From Oxytricha trifallax (Eukaryota; Ciliophora; Spirotrichea; Sporadotrichida; Oxytrichidae), in the NCBI GenBank assembly GCA_000711775.1, contig ARYC01017741.1, forward strand, positions 1 to 64,000: a stretch of DNA of 64,000 bases, written 5' to 3'. The translations under genes were made by a program, and so were the position numbers. Below, piece by piece: positions 12,204-24,921 of this stretch. Each line of letters begins with the position of its first letter. The first letter of the stretch is position 1. The notes beneath the pieces are model-generated. The model did not search any database. It was not told the DNA's origin and worked only from the letters and a program-made list of their open reading frames with translations.

Positions 12204-12561
12204 AAAAACTAAGTCAACACATAAAACATAACTTATTCAAACAAGCTAGAAACTCTAATTAAGATTCATATTATACATAAAGAAAATTGTTTATAAGCTC
12301 ATTTTGTATAGATTTTTGCTAAGAATTTCTTTTCAATCATATTATAAAGCATGTATGCATGCACTGAATTCTTCAAGTTTAATTGGAAAACTTCAAAATA
12401 TAATCTTTATTTTAAAATCAATCCAACTATATTTTTACAATCTTCAAATTAATACAAAAATTATTTTAGGGTATCAATATTAGCAATTGATTATATATAA
12501 AGCATTTCTTTTTCCCTTATATTTGTAATATTTAATAAGCAAATTTATACAACCCTTTAAA
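12204..12561. other. Gene-free spacer
   Basis: 358 bp of AT-rich DNA between two same-strand genes; it should hold the 3' end of the CCCH gene and the 5' end of the J-domain gene. No motif recognised. Confidence 0.5.
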
Positions 12562-15051
12562 ATGGAAACCTTCGCAACTATGTTCAACCACTAACAAAAA
12601 ATGAATCCTGTCAATCTCGCTCAAAATGAACAATATATGTTCTTCAGAAACCAGGAAACCTTCAAAACTGAAAATTTCGCATAATTCACTGATAACAGCA
12701 GATATGAAAATAAAAATTAGCAATAATACAGAAAGGAATTTGTTGAAACTAAAACCTAGGCATAAATTCAAAACAAGATGCTCATCGGAAAAAGAGTTAT
12801 AAGAAAGTTACCTATTAATTAAAGATTTCACTTTTAAAATTAGTTTTGTTTATTCAGTGATGTTATTTTAAGAGTGAAAACCCAAAATTTCGGAGAGAAT
12901 TCTGAAGTGTGTGACAATGACGAAAACGATGACGATGGGGAAGGGAAAAAGTATTTTATTAAGAGAACTAAGTTTACCGATCGATATAACGTAAATGATG
13001 ATAAGTTTAAGTTTGATACTACTGAAGCTAAAGCCTATCAGAATTAGGAGTATTTCTTCGACACTATCTTTATTAATAACAGCATTGACAGAACTTTTAT
13101 CGAGGCAACTGATAATAGCGAATTCGAGATTAATTTCGAGAATACAAAGAATGGCAATACTACTTGTTTTACAGATACCACAACTGCTACTGATAAGCTT
13201 GACATCACAAACAGAAGCACTAAGAATAACTCTGTGTTCACTACTCCTGAGGCTGCATTTAACGATACTGGAAAGACTAACGAATTCATCGAAAACGTAT
13301 ACTTCCCTTAGTTGTAAGAATATTCAATAAATACCGAATAAGAAATAGGTTAGATAATGTCTTAAAGAAATATATATTAATTTTAAATAAAATTATCAAA
13401 CTCTTGACTTTTAATTTTCTTAAAACAATCAAATATTGAGGGCATTAAATCGAAAAATAGTTATCAATATTGTAAAATGTAATAAACCCTTGAATTATTT
13501 CATTTACAGAGTATTTTTTTTATCTTTAGCTTTCGAACTTCTCTCTCTTTAATGGTATGGAGTTTATTTTTATAATAAATCTTATAGTACTGAATGTATC
13601 AACGATAAAGCCGATATCACAAAGAAGAGAGATCAAAAGTTTCAAGAAAAAGCTAACAGCAATACCACTTTTAACTTTGCTCCAAACGCCTAATAAGCAA
13701 CCACAGCTGCTAATGCAGCATTCATCTGCATAGTCTGTCAACTCGAATTTAAGAAACTCAAGTACGATAAATTCTGTCACAACTGCTTCAAAATCCTTGG
13801 GGAAATTACAGAGATAATCGATAAAAAAGAGGCAAAGTTTGAGTTTACTTGGCGAAAATGTGAGATTCAAATCACTTGCAAAAATGGACATACTTTCAAG
13901 ACAGAATACAAAGCTAAAGTGTAAGTGTATATTTTTAATCAGACTATTAACTATGATAAATAACGATAAATCATGATAGATTGTTGAAATATGTCAATCA
14001 AAAGTCTAATTTCTTTTTAATTTAGTGTTAAAAAATGGTGCAAAGAGTGTAAAAACACAGCAAGGGATAAACGAAAAGATTATTATAGGCAGGAGGATAA
14101 TTAAAGATAATAGGAATTTGAGAGACTCTAAAGAGAGATGTTTGAAAGAGCTAGAGCAAACAGCACAACTGCTGAAACTAATTAATTAATTCAGTTATTA
14201 AGGGGTTTTAGGTGTTTTAAGCATACTTAAAACTAATGATGAATGTGAAGAAGAGGGAGAATTTTTCTAGCAAAACAAATATGAATAAGACGAAAGAGAA
14301 AGACAATTTGAGGAATTCAAGTTTACTAATCAATAGGAAGCTATAAGATTCTTCGAATACATCGAAAGCGATAACTAAAACTACAATGAAAACAATATAA
14401 ATTTCAGCGATTTGTTCACTCATGAACTTGTCGACTATATCATCTACATGCCAGACTATAGACTTATCGAGATGTTGTAAGTAATTTTTTATGTATTTGT
14501 TCATAATTTCAATCCCTTCCCCAGTTTTTTAAACTTTGCTCTTACAATTTGACTTTTATAGCAAGAACATTCAGAAAGACAAGAGAATGCGCGCATATAG
14601 AAGACTCGCTAGAATCATCCACCCAGACAAGAACGCCCATATGCTCGCCAAGGACGCCTTCCAGAAACTGCTGCTGCATAGTAGTAGTTTGCGGTCGCCG
14701 TCCCATCCCTCCTTACAGACCTTCATCAATATCTTCACTCAAAACTTCTTCAACTACTTCTTCAATAACAATACTACTACTTATGAATGTGACAATACCA
14801 AAGACTTTGATGGCATCATCAGAAACTAATTCGATGAAAATGACAAAGAGGTCTGCAGGGATGAGATCGCACATATGTTTATTGTTAAATAATAAATTAA
14901 ATGCAGTAAAATATACACTAAATATATATATTTGTGTGAGTTATTTTTTAATTTTAAGAATAACCAGTTTTAACAAGAAATATTCGACGATTAAGAAGCA
15001 ACTGCTGATCAAACAGTAAACCTTTTTATAAGATATGAATTTTCAAAATGA
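12562..15051 (+). CDS. J-domain protein with zinc-ribbon-like module
   Basis: ATG 12562 to TGA 15049. The N-terminal 250 residues are acidic and Asn/Thr-rich. A zinc-ribbon-like block follows at about 13,725-14,070 (CIVCQLEF, KFCHNCFKIL, then CKNGHTFK and WCKECKNTA). After a helical Gln/Glu-rich stretch comes a J-domain core, RMRAYRRLARIIHPDKNAHM, with the diagnostic HPD and helix III AKDAFQKLLL. J-domains recruit and stimulate Hsp70, so this is likely a type-III-like co-chaperone. Introns: about 13,314-13,575 (GTAAGA..TATAG, unusually long), about 13,922-14,024, and one ending at about 14,560 just before the J-core. The IES at 14,175 is separate. The region 14,880-14,960 reads open but looks non-coding and may hide another IES. 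Its exact partner is unknown. Confidence 0.75.
14175..14229 (+). other. 55-bp IES in J-domain gene, pointer AAACTAAT
   Basis: AAACTAAT at 14175-14182 and 14230-14237. The frame otherwise ends at TGA near 14,240; excision joins NSTTAETN to DECEEEGEFF in frame. Confidence 0.75.
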
Positions 15052-15729
15052 TTTTGAAATCTAATTGGTAAATTTATATTTTTCTTAATTATAAAAAATA
15101 ATATATCAGAAAAAATAAACAAATTTATTGAGGTGAATTCTAAACAAATCCTAGTTTTTTTAATCGAAATTGTACTTCTCAATCTTCTAAGTAATCCATT
15201 TATAAATCTAAAATTTCGAAATTTTGGATTTTTTTCAGATTTTCAAAAATAAATTCATAAAATTAAAAGTATAATTAGAAATTATTTAAGAATTAAAATT
15301 TAAACACTATAATTATATAGGCAGTTTTTTAACTTTTTAAAGAATTAAATGATAAAATTAATTTTTTATCTATTACTCTTTCAGACTATTTATATAATCT
15401 TATAATACATTTACATATATATATATATATATTTTTATTTGAAAAAATCTAACTTAAGTTTAGAGGAAGAGCAAAAGCAAAGCAACTTCGAAAGCAATTT
15501 AATTGAAGCTTATTGAGTTTCATAATGCTTGAGAATGAGTAGATCATAATGCTCAATTTTAAGACAATTTAAATAGGCTTTTAATTTGCCTCATTAACTA
15601 AAATGTCCTCATGATAAGGATGGAATATATAAACATTGAATTTTAATATAGTATTAATAGTAACTCGTTATAGATCATTTTTTAAGAAATTAAACCAATA
15701 CAATTATTATATATTATATGATAAAACAT
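15052..15729. other. Gene-free spacer between convergent genes
   Basis: About 680 bp, strongly A/T-rich, between the J-domain gene (+) and the SNARE gene (-). It includes a TA dinucleotide run. No coding signal; the 3' ends of both genes should lie here. Confidence 0.55.
15416..15432. repeat. (AT)n microsatellite
   Basis: A perfect alternating AT tract in the spacer between convergent genes. Confidence 0.8.
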
Positions 15730-16753
15730 TCACTTATTCTTGACAACAGCAGCAATAATAATGCCCAGGAGTGCCCCTGCTATCATAATAACCATAAATA
15801 TGATAAATTTGTCAGTCATGTAGTTTTTCCCAAAATACCTGATATACTTCATTGTCCTCTACGAAGTGCTTTCTATTGTATTGAGTTGAGTGTCAATTTT
15901 CATAATTCTTTCGTTTTGTTTTTACAGTTCTAAGAGTTACTCATCTGCCATGTTGTCAATAAAGCCAAGCTTCTTTTGAATACCTTCAAGAACTTTCTTA
16001 GATTTATCCTGCATCTCTAGACCTTTTCTTCCCACAACTTATACATCCGCCTTTGTGTAGTCAATTTTCTCTGGCAATTGGTCTTCTTCCTAGAAGTTAT
16101 TGTCCGCGAGTTCTATGTCATTTTGATATTAAATTTTCCTGTCCCCTTTGTTGTTGCGCTTTCTGCGAGATGAATTAGGCCCTCTACCAGCCTCTTCGTC
16201 CTCAAATTCGATGTTTATTTACTTGCTGTCTGATGATTTCTGATTGAGTTGCTTCTGTTGATTCGCTATTTTATCCACTTTTCTTTTAAACTTCAATAGG
16301 TCCTCTGTAAAGAGCGAATTAAAGTCAATATTTGAGGGATTTGGATTTATTAAACTATGAATTTGAAATAGAATTTACCTTCAAATTCAGCTTCCTTATC
16401 TTTAGGCAGTCTTTTCAAATCGTATTAAGCGTTTCTTATGTCATTTATTTGAGTATTATTTAATTTATTTATAGTATAAAGAAATTAATGGGAAAATTAT
16501 TGATTGTTAACTTTATCGATATCCTTTTAAAGAATTTCTTGTAGCTTAGTTTTTTCAGTTTAATTTTTCTATAAGAAATCTTAAAGTAAAAATTTTGCTC
16601 AATAATATGGGTGAGTATAAGAATTAGGTAAAAATAATGTAAACATACACAACCTTAAAGTTTATCTGCGGTCTTTTGAAGTCTCTCTATTTTCATCTCG
16701 ACCACCTCGAAATAATCCTTGATTTCTTCTATTACTCTATGTGCTGCTGCCAT
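15730..16753 (-). CDS. Qb-SNARE, novel-plant-SNARE (NPSN)-like
   Basis: ATG 16753 (MAAAHRVIEEIKDYF) to TGA 15730-15732. The N-terminal part forms Habc-like helices (EEIKDYFEVVEMKIERLQKT). The SNARE motif spans roughly 15,790-16,030, with the central zero-layer Gln in the segment LLELQKQNERIMKID. It is followed by YIRYFGKNYMTDKFIIF and a C-terminal membrane anchor (VIMIAGALLGIIIAAVV) ending KNK. The motif TDK before the anchor and the overall length match NPSN-type Qb-SNAREs, which act in membrane fusion at the plasma membrane or division plane; a Vti1/membrin type is less likely. Intron 16,305-16,378 (GTAAAT..TACAG, 74 nt) restores EAEFEEDLLKFKRK. One IES lies at 16,580. The stretch near 16,450-16,520 may contain another interruption. 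Confidence 0.75.
16580..16653 (-). other. 74-bp IES in SNARE gene, pointer CTTAAAGT
   Basis: CTTAAAGT at 16580-16587 and 16654-16661. Excision gives LQKTADKLQDFLQKNQTEKT in frame, a continuous amphipathic helix. Confidence 0.7.
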
Positions 16754-17119
16754 TTCAAAATCAAATTTAATTTATTAAAATTAATGATGTAACTAATGTG
16801 AGAAGTTTCAAACCTATAAAATACTTTATTATTAATAGTAAATCCAAAATTCTTATTAATTCTTCACAATATCAATTACTGATTTTCAAGCAAAAATAGT
16901 GAATTTTAGGGCATTGGTTAATTTACATGAGAATTTGCAGTTAAATTTGTTATCGTATTTTTAATATGGTTTAAGATTTTATAAGTTTTCAAAGATAATT
17001 TCATATAACACCTGTTTCAAATTTCTTTCCTATTTGTCTATATTTTACATACTTCAAGTCTCTTTTTTTAGGACTTTCCTTGTGATACTTTTTTGTTATC
17101 ATACATAGTTTGTTACTTA

Positions 17120-20016
17120 TCATAAGTCAACCAAGTTATCGATCCATTTTTCATCTCGCTTTCTTCGCTCTTTTTTCAATTCATTAGTCAACTTTTAAGC
17201 TTTATCTTCATCGCCTTGGAGAAGTTTTAAGAGTTCTTCTCTTAGTAAACTTTCAAGCTGGACTATAGAGAACTACTAAAGTGGCTGATTTGTGATGTCC
17301 TCTGGGTCAAGGCCAATAAAAAACAGAAATAAAAGTGAAGAAATTATTCAAATTATGATGAACTAAATGTTTGCCATTATTGTTTTTAGGTCTTTCTCAC
17401 TGCTGAATTGGTTGCCTTGATTTTCAGCATCGCTCTCTTGGTCTGAATCTTCATCGTCATCTGAATTGTTGCTAGACTCTTATCCTGGCACTTCGTTTTG
17501 TTGCTCCATAGGATTTCTATGCATACCTTCAAAGATTTAAAGCGATTTCTTTTTGGGCTCTGAGTTAATGTTCTTATCTATAATTGCATTAAATTAATTA
17601 AAAAAACTTACAAAATTCTTTGTGCATGTTAAGCTCTGGAGTTCTTGGTTCACACTTATGTTGCTGATCATAATTAATAAAATCATGAGGCCCATTTGTA
17701 TCGAAATACATTTGAGGGTTATCAGATTAATTGCTTCTCATCATGCCAACTGATTATGCGTCTTCATTCACGAAAGAATCTTGACTACCTAATACCATTC
17801 CTCCAATCAATATCTGAGGCTAGATGTTATAGGGTGCCTGAATCGAATGTCTCTTCATAGAGGATTAGTGATCAAGGGTAATTGGCTGCGATGATTGGCC
17901 TAATTGTTATATAGAATGCCTTTTTCTTATCTGATCTAAGGCTAACTGCTGCTGGTATTAACTTTAAACTTGACTAGTCTAATTTCCAAGTGACATCTGA
18001 TCTGGAGAGAGGAAACTCTGGGGTGATTAATGACTAAAGTTGGAAACTACTTAAATAATGGATTGTTATTGCTACTACCCTCCTTCCTATAGGAGATAAA
18101 TATTTGGTTAGCTATAGAAGCCCTGGTATAAAATAGGGGATTAGGACATTCTTTTTTGACTATTTATGTCTGGATTTTGTATGAGCTAAAGATAGTTTGA
18201 TTATGGATGTAATTAGCTTGGGCGATGTTTGTGGATGTTGTTTGATTAAATTTACATGTTCTATATCTCGTTTTGTTGGCATCCTGCTGAAGGAACAAAT
18301 TAAGGAGCATTTATATTAAAGTTCTACTAAGCTTAATTTTGGAATAGCTTTGTTTAGACCATTGTGTTTGAAGGGGATCCTGTTTTATTTATAGAACTAT
18401 TGTTAGTAGAAGGAGTTAATTAGTTAATCAGATTTATCTGAGATTAGAAAGATATGTCTGTTGTAGTTCTTGAAAAAGAAGTTTGCTTGATACCTCCCAT
18501 AAAATCTCTATCTTAAGTCAAATTTCTCAAATATGGCATGTAGTAGTTAGAAGGGAAATTAACCAGCCGTGTTTTTGGGAAAACTTTGAACCACTAGGTC
18601 ATGGGCTATCTTTTATCCTTATCTGAATGGTAATAAGAACAGTGAGGTTTGTTACATTATTCTCCATGCTTGCAAGGATTTAATTTGTAATTTTCTGGAT
18701 GATATTCCTACTCTTTCCAACCATGACTGTGCATGCAGTGGTATTCATTCGGGCAGCCTTCGCGGTAGTTATTTATATATGACCTAGATCCCCAATTGTT
18801 GCATTGGTCTTTTGAGTAGTTATAAAGCTAAGGTTTTCTTCTGAAATCTTACCAATTATGTGAGAATACACACTAGTCTCGAAGATGGTTAGTTTCATTA
18901 TAAGGGCACCACACCGTTTTGAAATGGAACATGTAAAAATCTGAATCTTACACAAATTTATCAATAAGCTCAACGGATATTTCTGACTCAGAGTGTGCAA
19001 AAGAGCAATACTCTCCATACTCACATTCCCCAGTTCCATTTATATAAGATGAGCAAAATTTAGCTTTGTATTTATCAGGGTGGTAAAATTCCTCAACTCT
19101 ATTATGTGATTTTTAGCATGCTTCTCCGTTTTGACATTCATAAATAAATTTACTAGATTTTAAAAAAAGTTCTAAACTATAGCTTTGTTAATAAAAATTG
19201 ATACAATGTTTGATTCTTTGCCCTTGAGAACCTACTAACATATCTCTGATTGATAAGAACCCAGAGGTCTTCGCTGGTCCTTCTTCTAGTCGTGATAGTA
19301 GGGACATCTTTTTAAGTTGTGACTGTTAGAGTCGAGTTAACACGGGTTAATCTTGAAAAGGGTGAGATCAAGGAACTGACAAAAACTTGGTTCGCTTTAA
19401 TGACTTTGACTCTATTTCTCAAACTATTTTTCTTGCTGCTCTTGGTAATTGTTATTGTAAGCATAGTAATCATCTGACTAGTGTTGATTGGGTCTTTGCT
19501 GATAGTTATAGTTAAAACAGAATTTCAAATCAGGTTAAATTTAAATATAAATTATAGGTTTGGAGTAATCACCTTAGTTTTATCTGTAAGGGACATTTTG
19601 CATGTCACTTTTTCGTCTGTATGATTAATCTTTTTTAAGTATTGGAGATGAAAGCTCTTTATTTTATTCTATATCCTAATAAGAATCACCTCTTTTAGCT
19701 CCTATCCGATTCTAGTTTTTTGATTGGTAATTTTTTAACTTGCTAAAAGTGATAACTATAAATTTCATTTTGAATAAGTATATAATTTGTGTGAACATAA
19801 AAATTTGAATTTATTATACAATTGGTAATTTCTCTGGCTATTGGAGTAGTCTTGCTAATTTTATTAATAGTTTGACTCGTTTCTTGGTTGTTAGCCTCTG
19901 TTATTGTATGAGTGATCGGTTATGTAGCGTGAAGATTCAGATCCTGATCCGTTTCCAGCAGCATTAAAATAAGGGGCTTGCTTTTTTATATCGCAATCCC
20001 TTTTATGATCTTGCAT
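17120..20016 (-). CDS. Unkempt-type multi-CCCH zinc-finger RNA-binding protein
   Basis: ATG 20016 (MQDHKRDCDIKK) to TGA 17120. After a Gln/Asn/Tyr-rich N-terminus (20,016-19,450) a series of Cys/His fingers follows: a first one around CPYYHDQKKDQRRP, then CQNGEACQKSHNRVEEFYHP, CSSYINGTGECEYGEYCSFA, CVYSHNWQDFRRKP, REGCPNEYHCMHSHGWKEQE and CKHGEQCNKPHCSYYH. The repeated finger-EEFYHP or QEYHP spacing is the signature of Unkempt and plant TZF proteins, which bind mRNA and act in translation control. A Gln-rich middle part and a C-terminal coiled segment (LTNELKKERRKRDEKW) follow; no RING finger is seen. The frame shifts around 19,170-19,240, 18,500 and 17,600, so more IESs or introns remain to be placed. 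Confidence 0.75.
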
Positions 20017-20193
20017 ATTATTTATGTAAGTCTAATATTAACTCAATTTTAATGATGGGGTTAAATTTGCTTTTTTAATTTTCGATTAAATTTACATATA
20101 AACTCACCTCACTATAATTTTCTCTTTTATACCTTATTATTCTAATTAATATTCAATTCACTAATTTAGTATCTAATTCCAAATAAAATTAAT

Positions 20194-21235
20194 TCATTGT
20201 AAATTGTAAGATTATGTATACCTTTCTTTAATAAGCGATAACAACATTTTTGAATCCTAATCCCTTATATAAGTAGGATCTCTTTCATTAACAAGCGGAG
20301 GAATAATTTTAGTTAAATCGAACTTCGCATTAGAAACTGTTGAATTTGTTTTCCTTGATATATCAGTTTTTCCAGTGCCCATTCTAAATTCGCTGTTTCT
20401 TGATGACTTAGGTGTCCCACGAATAATGCCTAAACAAAATCTTTAATAAATGAAGTATAATAAAAAATGACTTGAACTTACAAGCATGAGACTTCTGTTT
20501 GGTAAGACTGAAGTTAGGTTCAAGATTGAGAGTGTGCTAGCAATCAGATTACTTCCAGAGTTCATCTCTTTAGCTAAAATTTTTAATGTCTAAGTCTCTC
20601 GTTAATTTCTTGTACTTTGAGTATATCGCTGGAAAGAACTTTTCTCTATCTATATACTTGCCTGTACTGCTATCTTTTGGCGGGGTGTTCAACTCTCTCA
20701 CAGGTCTAAGTCCAAATTAAACATAACCAGTTTGATTTAGGAAAGTTGACTTGGTATTGTTCAATTGATCTTGCTAGAATTTAAGTTAATTTTATATAAG
20801 ATTCATGCATCTTGACTTGTTTAGAGACATGCTTGACTTAGACTTATTTAGATTGTGAGTTTACTAAAGATTGAAATTTTCATTATCTTCTTTATTCGTA
20901 TTGTTAGCCTTATGTAAATCCAGATCTTCTATTAATGATTGATCCTCAAAGGTATTATCATTTTGAGCATGTTCCATCTTGATTTTATGATAATTATTGT
21001 TCCCTAATAGCTAAGATTGATCATCTCTGACTAGAATCGAGTGAACTCCAAAAACGTCTCTGCCTGCATTTCTTTGGTGAGGATCTTAAAATTTAAGATT
21101 TGAAGCACTATAATGCTATTGAATTAAATCTAGGTTAGGTCTGTATTAGCCGAGGGGTGGTACTTTCATTTTTGGTGATAGAACTTAATCTCTTTTCTCT
21201 CTCGATACACAATTCATTATTAAGTCACTTTGCAT
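20194..21235 (-). CDS. Unknown Asn/Gln/Ser-rich protein
   Basis: ATG 21235 (MQSDLIMNCVSREKRDQV) to TGA 20194-20196. The frame is open under TAA/TAG = Gln from 21,235 to about 20,480, then continues after a short AT-rich gap near 20,430-20,490 (intron or IES) with GIIRGTPKSSRNSEFRMGTG and a final KIIPPLVNERDPTY. It is polar, mostly disordered and without transmembrane segment or recognisable domain. The repeated NKSKSSMSLNKSRCMN region is basic and serine-rich. It sits 178 bp upstream of the Unkempt-like gene on the same strand, so part of a larger gene cannot be excluded. Function unknown. Confidence 0.6.
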
Positions 21236-21916
21236 AGAACTCAAATCTTTCACTTTATTAGTTAGAATCAAGCAAAGTAATTAAAAAATTTTTAAGAGAG
21301 ATGGTTTCAAACCTCTAATTGAACATATAGCATTACTATTTTGAAGAAGTGAATTTTCAGTCAAGAAAATCTAATTAAATTTAGTTTAAATTATTTAAAA
21401 ATTAAATTAGAATTGTCAAAATAAAATGTGTTATTGCTTTTTCATTAGGAAAACTATGCAATAATATTGCTTTTTAACATTTTAAATGAATAAGAATAGG
21501 CTAAGTTTATCTTAAACAATTGATTTTACTTTCTTGATTCCTTCATAAAGAATTTAGAAATATTTTTGGCAATAAAATTAACTTAAACTTTTTAATCAAA
21601 TTACTTTTGAGTTATTTACTAGCCAGCTATATTTTCAATTAATTTTTTCTTTATTAATTTAAATCAGCTTTACATAAATTTTACCAATTTAATAATTAAT
21701 TATTATAATACTTTATTAGATTTTCCTCTTTTTTATTGAAATACTCTCTCTGTCTAAGATCCAGTATTGTATTTTACACTGATTTATTTGACTTATTACT
21801 GTAACTTAACTCTGTTTTTTATTTTGGATAGAATATCTCCCTATTATTGGGGGTTAATTGAGTTTTACATGAGTTCTGACACCATTTCATTAACGTTTAT
21901 CTTACTTGAATATTTA
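21236..21916. other. Gene-free AT-rich spacer
   Basis: About 680 bp between two minus-strand genes. Only scattered short frames; nothing recognised. Confidence 0.5.
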
Positions 21917-22575
21917 TCAAAGCTACTGTACTAAGTATATTAAAAGTTAAACAAAATACCTAAAATAAGCAAAAATATCCTAGTTTACTATAAAATATGA
22001 TATCAAAGTATTGAAGATTCTTTCTTTGGCAGCTAGGAACTAGGTCTTTTTATCAAGAGTGTTGGATTAAGCAGTGTTGATAGTATTAAACAGCTTTTGC
22101 TTCTTGACTTGGATATCCTTGTTTTCTTGGTATTCTTTGTATTTCTTGAATTCATTTTGAGATAACTTGCTGTTATCCAAATCAGTGTCATCTATTATTG
22201 ATATATTTTAATGATATAAATAAGTTCGTTTTTTAGTGACGAATAATTTCTGAAGTAATAAATAAAAAAATAGTTTGAATGTATTAAAATAAACAAAAAA
22301 TATCAAATGTAATTTGTTTTTAAAACAAATACTTAATGATGAAAAAATTAAAATTTCCTAATGTAACATTGAAATAAATGTATTTTTTTTCCAAATAATT
22401 TAAATAATTATAAATCTATCTGCGTTAGTGGTTTGTTATGCATTACAATATCTTTCTTAATAATTACAGGCAATTCTCTCTCCATAAAATCCTGGATTTC
22501 CCTCATATTTCTGGAAGATTTAGATATTGTCTTTTATTTCATTATATCTCCCACACTCATGTTTTTGCTACCCAT
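21917..22575 (-). CDS. Small unknown charged protein
   Basis: ATG 22575 (MGSKNMSVGDIMKQKT). The N-terminal segment SSRNMREIQDFMERELPV joins, after removal of an IES, to IDDTDLDNSKLSQNEFKKYK and a Lys/Glu-rich helix ending LDKKTQFLAAKER. Helical, about 130-150 residues, with no membrane segment or known motif. The frame runs to TGA at 21,917, but the last 35 codons are hydrophobic and AT-driven, so the true C-terminus may lie earlier or after another excision. Function not recognised. Confidence 0.5.
22190..22413 (-). other. 224-bp IES, pointer ATCTAT
   Basis: ATCTAT at 22190-22195 and 22414-22419 (ATAGAT on the coding strand). Excision joins HNKPLTQI to DDTDLDNSKL in frame. Confidence 0.65.
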
Positions 22576-22905
22576 TACTTCTAATTATATTTATCTATTT
22601 AACTATTCATTAATAATCTAAAACAACTTTAAGCATGAGAAATACGGGAATAAGGTAGATAGGAGGAATATGGAAAAGTAATGTATGATTAATAGCACAC
22701 ATAGTATATTATAATAAGCATATTAAGTATAATCGCATAAAATGAATTAGCATTAATATTTAATAAATAATTGAGCAATCTACAACTATTAAACATACTA
22801 TGCATTTACTGATATATAGTAATGTATAATTGGTGAACACTAGGCTCGGCTTACCAAGATTTGCTTCTGCAATACTCAAACATTTAAAACACATTACCAC
22901 ATCAA
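22576..22905. other. Spacer between divergent genes
   Basis: 330 bp separating the start codons of the small unknown gene (-) and the RGG gene (+). AT-rich; shared promoter region by position, no motif identified. Confidence 0.45.
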
Positions 22906-24698
22906 ATGAGTGACGATAATCAACAACAGATAAAAAAAATTACGATTAATTATAAGAATTTGACTATAAAATGCAAAAAATTATGTATTTAAAACAGGAC
23001 ATTTCCTCTTTCTTCGAGAAACAACAGCAGAAAAAGAAGCAGCAACAGAAGAAGCAGTAGAACCAATAATAGACCAAGCAATCTGAAGACCAAAAGAGAA
23101 AGGTAATTACCATTAAAATTTAAAACTATACTATTCTTAAAACTATCTCGTATTGGTGAATATGTGCACTCTCTTATTTTAAATGAGAGAGAGTGGTACT
23201 AAGACTGGCGTAATATTTCAATGACAAATTTGCTTGAATTTTTGGTTTTAGTAAGTTAGTAGAAAATTAAGCATGATAAGAAATCAATCCTGTAGGACAA
23301 TTCAAACATATTCAATAACAGGTTCTATGTCTCAAACCGTTTTGTCTGAATGTATTTTGTTATGCATATTTACCCCATGCCGTTTTGAGTTCAAACTTCC
23401 GTATTATCTCAATTTTTGGTTTTAATATCGATTTTGTAGGAAGAGCAAAAGGCAGGAGGTTCCGCTAATAATGGGGACTTCGAGTCATCCGACGAAGAGG
23501 AAGGACAGAACAAGCTCGACATGGGAGTCGGCAAGGTCAAGGACATCAAGGAAGTCATCAGCCACAACAGAGCAGCTCAAGACGCCAAGCAGCAAAAAGA
23601 TTTCAAGTGGGAGACTATGGGAGGTGCTCAAAGAGCACAATAGCAATAACAACAAGAAGCTGCCGCTCAAAAGTTGATTGAGGACAAAAAGAAGAAAGCT
23701 GGTGGAGAGATCTAATTCGGTGGAAAATTCTCGTTCAAGAAATCAGAGCATGTCGGAAATAAGGGTGACTTCCCAGAGCTCGGTGATGTTAAAGTTGGAG
23801 GGTAAAAGCAAGCTACAGATAAGCCAGCAGTCAAGACTGAAAACAAAGAGAGAATCTAACAACATTCATATCAGCAACAATAACAACCTCCCGTTTCATT
23901 GCCATCTTCAAAGCCCGAAGGTATGAAACCATCTTTCACTAAATAATAAAAGAAACCTTAGACTGAAGAAGAGCAACAAGTTCCTTCTTAAAAACCAGCA
24001 TTATTCCAACCAATGCAGGCTCAAGAAGAAGTTAAAGGTGGATTTGAGCAACAACAGCCAAGATAACAATAACAATAATAATAACAACCACCTCAACAAT
24101 AATCACAGGTAGAGGAGTAAAAGCAAAGACCAGTCTTCAAGGGTTTGAAGGGGCTCTTAGCTAAATAAAACGAAGATAACGCTGAGTTGAACAAGAACCT
24201 CCCAGAGCAAATTGAAAAGTTGAAGGAAACCATCAAAATTCATGATGCTAAGCCACCCAGAAAGGAATTTAAGGAAGGATAAACCGGAAGCACTGTTCAA
24301 GCTGCAGACGGAGATGACGAATTTGAAGCAGTTGAGGAGAAAAAGAGAGGCGATAAAGACAGCAAGAGAGGCGGCAGAGGTGGTGCCCGCGGTGGTATTT
24401 CATCAAGAGGTGGTAGAGGCGGCTTCGGTAAAGGAGAAGGCGATAGACACAATGATGGAAGTGATAACTAATTGATTAATTCATTAAGTTTTATTTTGAT
24501 AACGAAGAGCAATAAAGAAAACCAAGAGGCGAGCACAGAGAGAAGACAGATAAGCCCTTCAAGACTGGTGATAAGCCATTCAAGAAGAACTAAGATGATG
24601 CTGCAAATCCAAAGAAAAAGACTTTGAAGGATGAGGCCGTACTTACCGCCCAAGTCGAGACCAAGCAATTCAACGGATGGGGAGGTGTTTCATTCTGA
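22906..24698 (+). CDS. RGG-rich, SERBP1/Stm1-like RNA-binding protein
   Basis: ATG 22906 (MSDDNQQQ) to TGA 24696. After IES removal the start reads DNQQQDISSFFEKQQQKK, then a Lys/Gln-rich helix. A 337-nt GT..AG intron lies at about 23,103-23,439. The next part has an acidic block (DFESSDEEEGQNKLD), FGGKFSFKKSEHVGNKGDFP, Gln-rich linkers, and an RGG box (SKRGGRGGARGGISSRGGRG, 24,360-24,430). It ends KQFNGWGGVSF. RGG boxes bind RNA, and the layout recalls SERBP1/Stm1 ribosome-associated proteins, but the diagnostic family core is not certain. Base composition is less A/T-rich than its neighbours, typical of a highly expressed gene. A short IES splits both the start region and the region after the RGG box. 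Confidence 0.65.
22925..22992 (+). other. 68-bp IES near start of RGG gene, pointer AACAG
   Basis: AACAG at 22925-22929 and 22993-22997. Excision joins MSDDNQQQ directly to DISSFFEKQQQ in frame. Confidence 0.7.
24462..24496 (+). other. 35-bp IES in RGG gene, pointer TGATAAC
   Basis: TGATAAC at 24462-24468 and 24497-24503. Excision joins RHNDGSDN to EEQQRKPRGEHREK in frame, reaching the only plausible C-terminus. Confidence 0.8.
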
Positions 24699-24921
24699 TC
24701 AAACTCAGAGACCATAATATAATTAATAAGAATGAAGACAATAATACATGTATAGTGATATCATAGATTACTGTAAAGAAGTAGTGCAATGAAACTATAA
24801 ATTATTAAATTCACAAAAAAAATTAAACATTAGTTATTCTAAATACTATTAAATTCATTCTTATAATGTATTCAATGTCTTTAAAAACTTTACTTAAAAC
24901 TATTGTAAAATGTTTGCAGTC

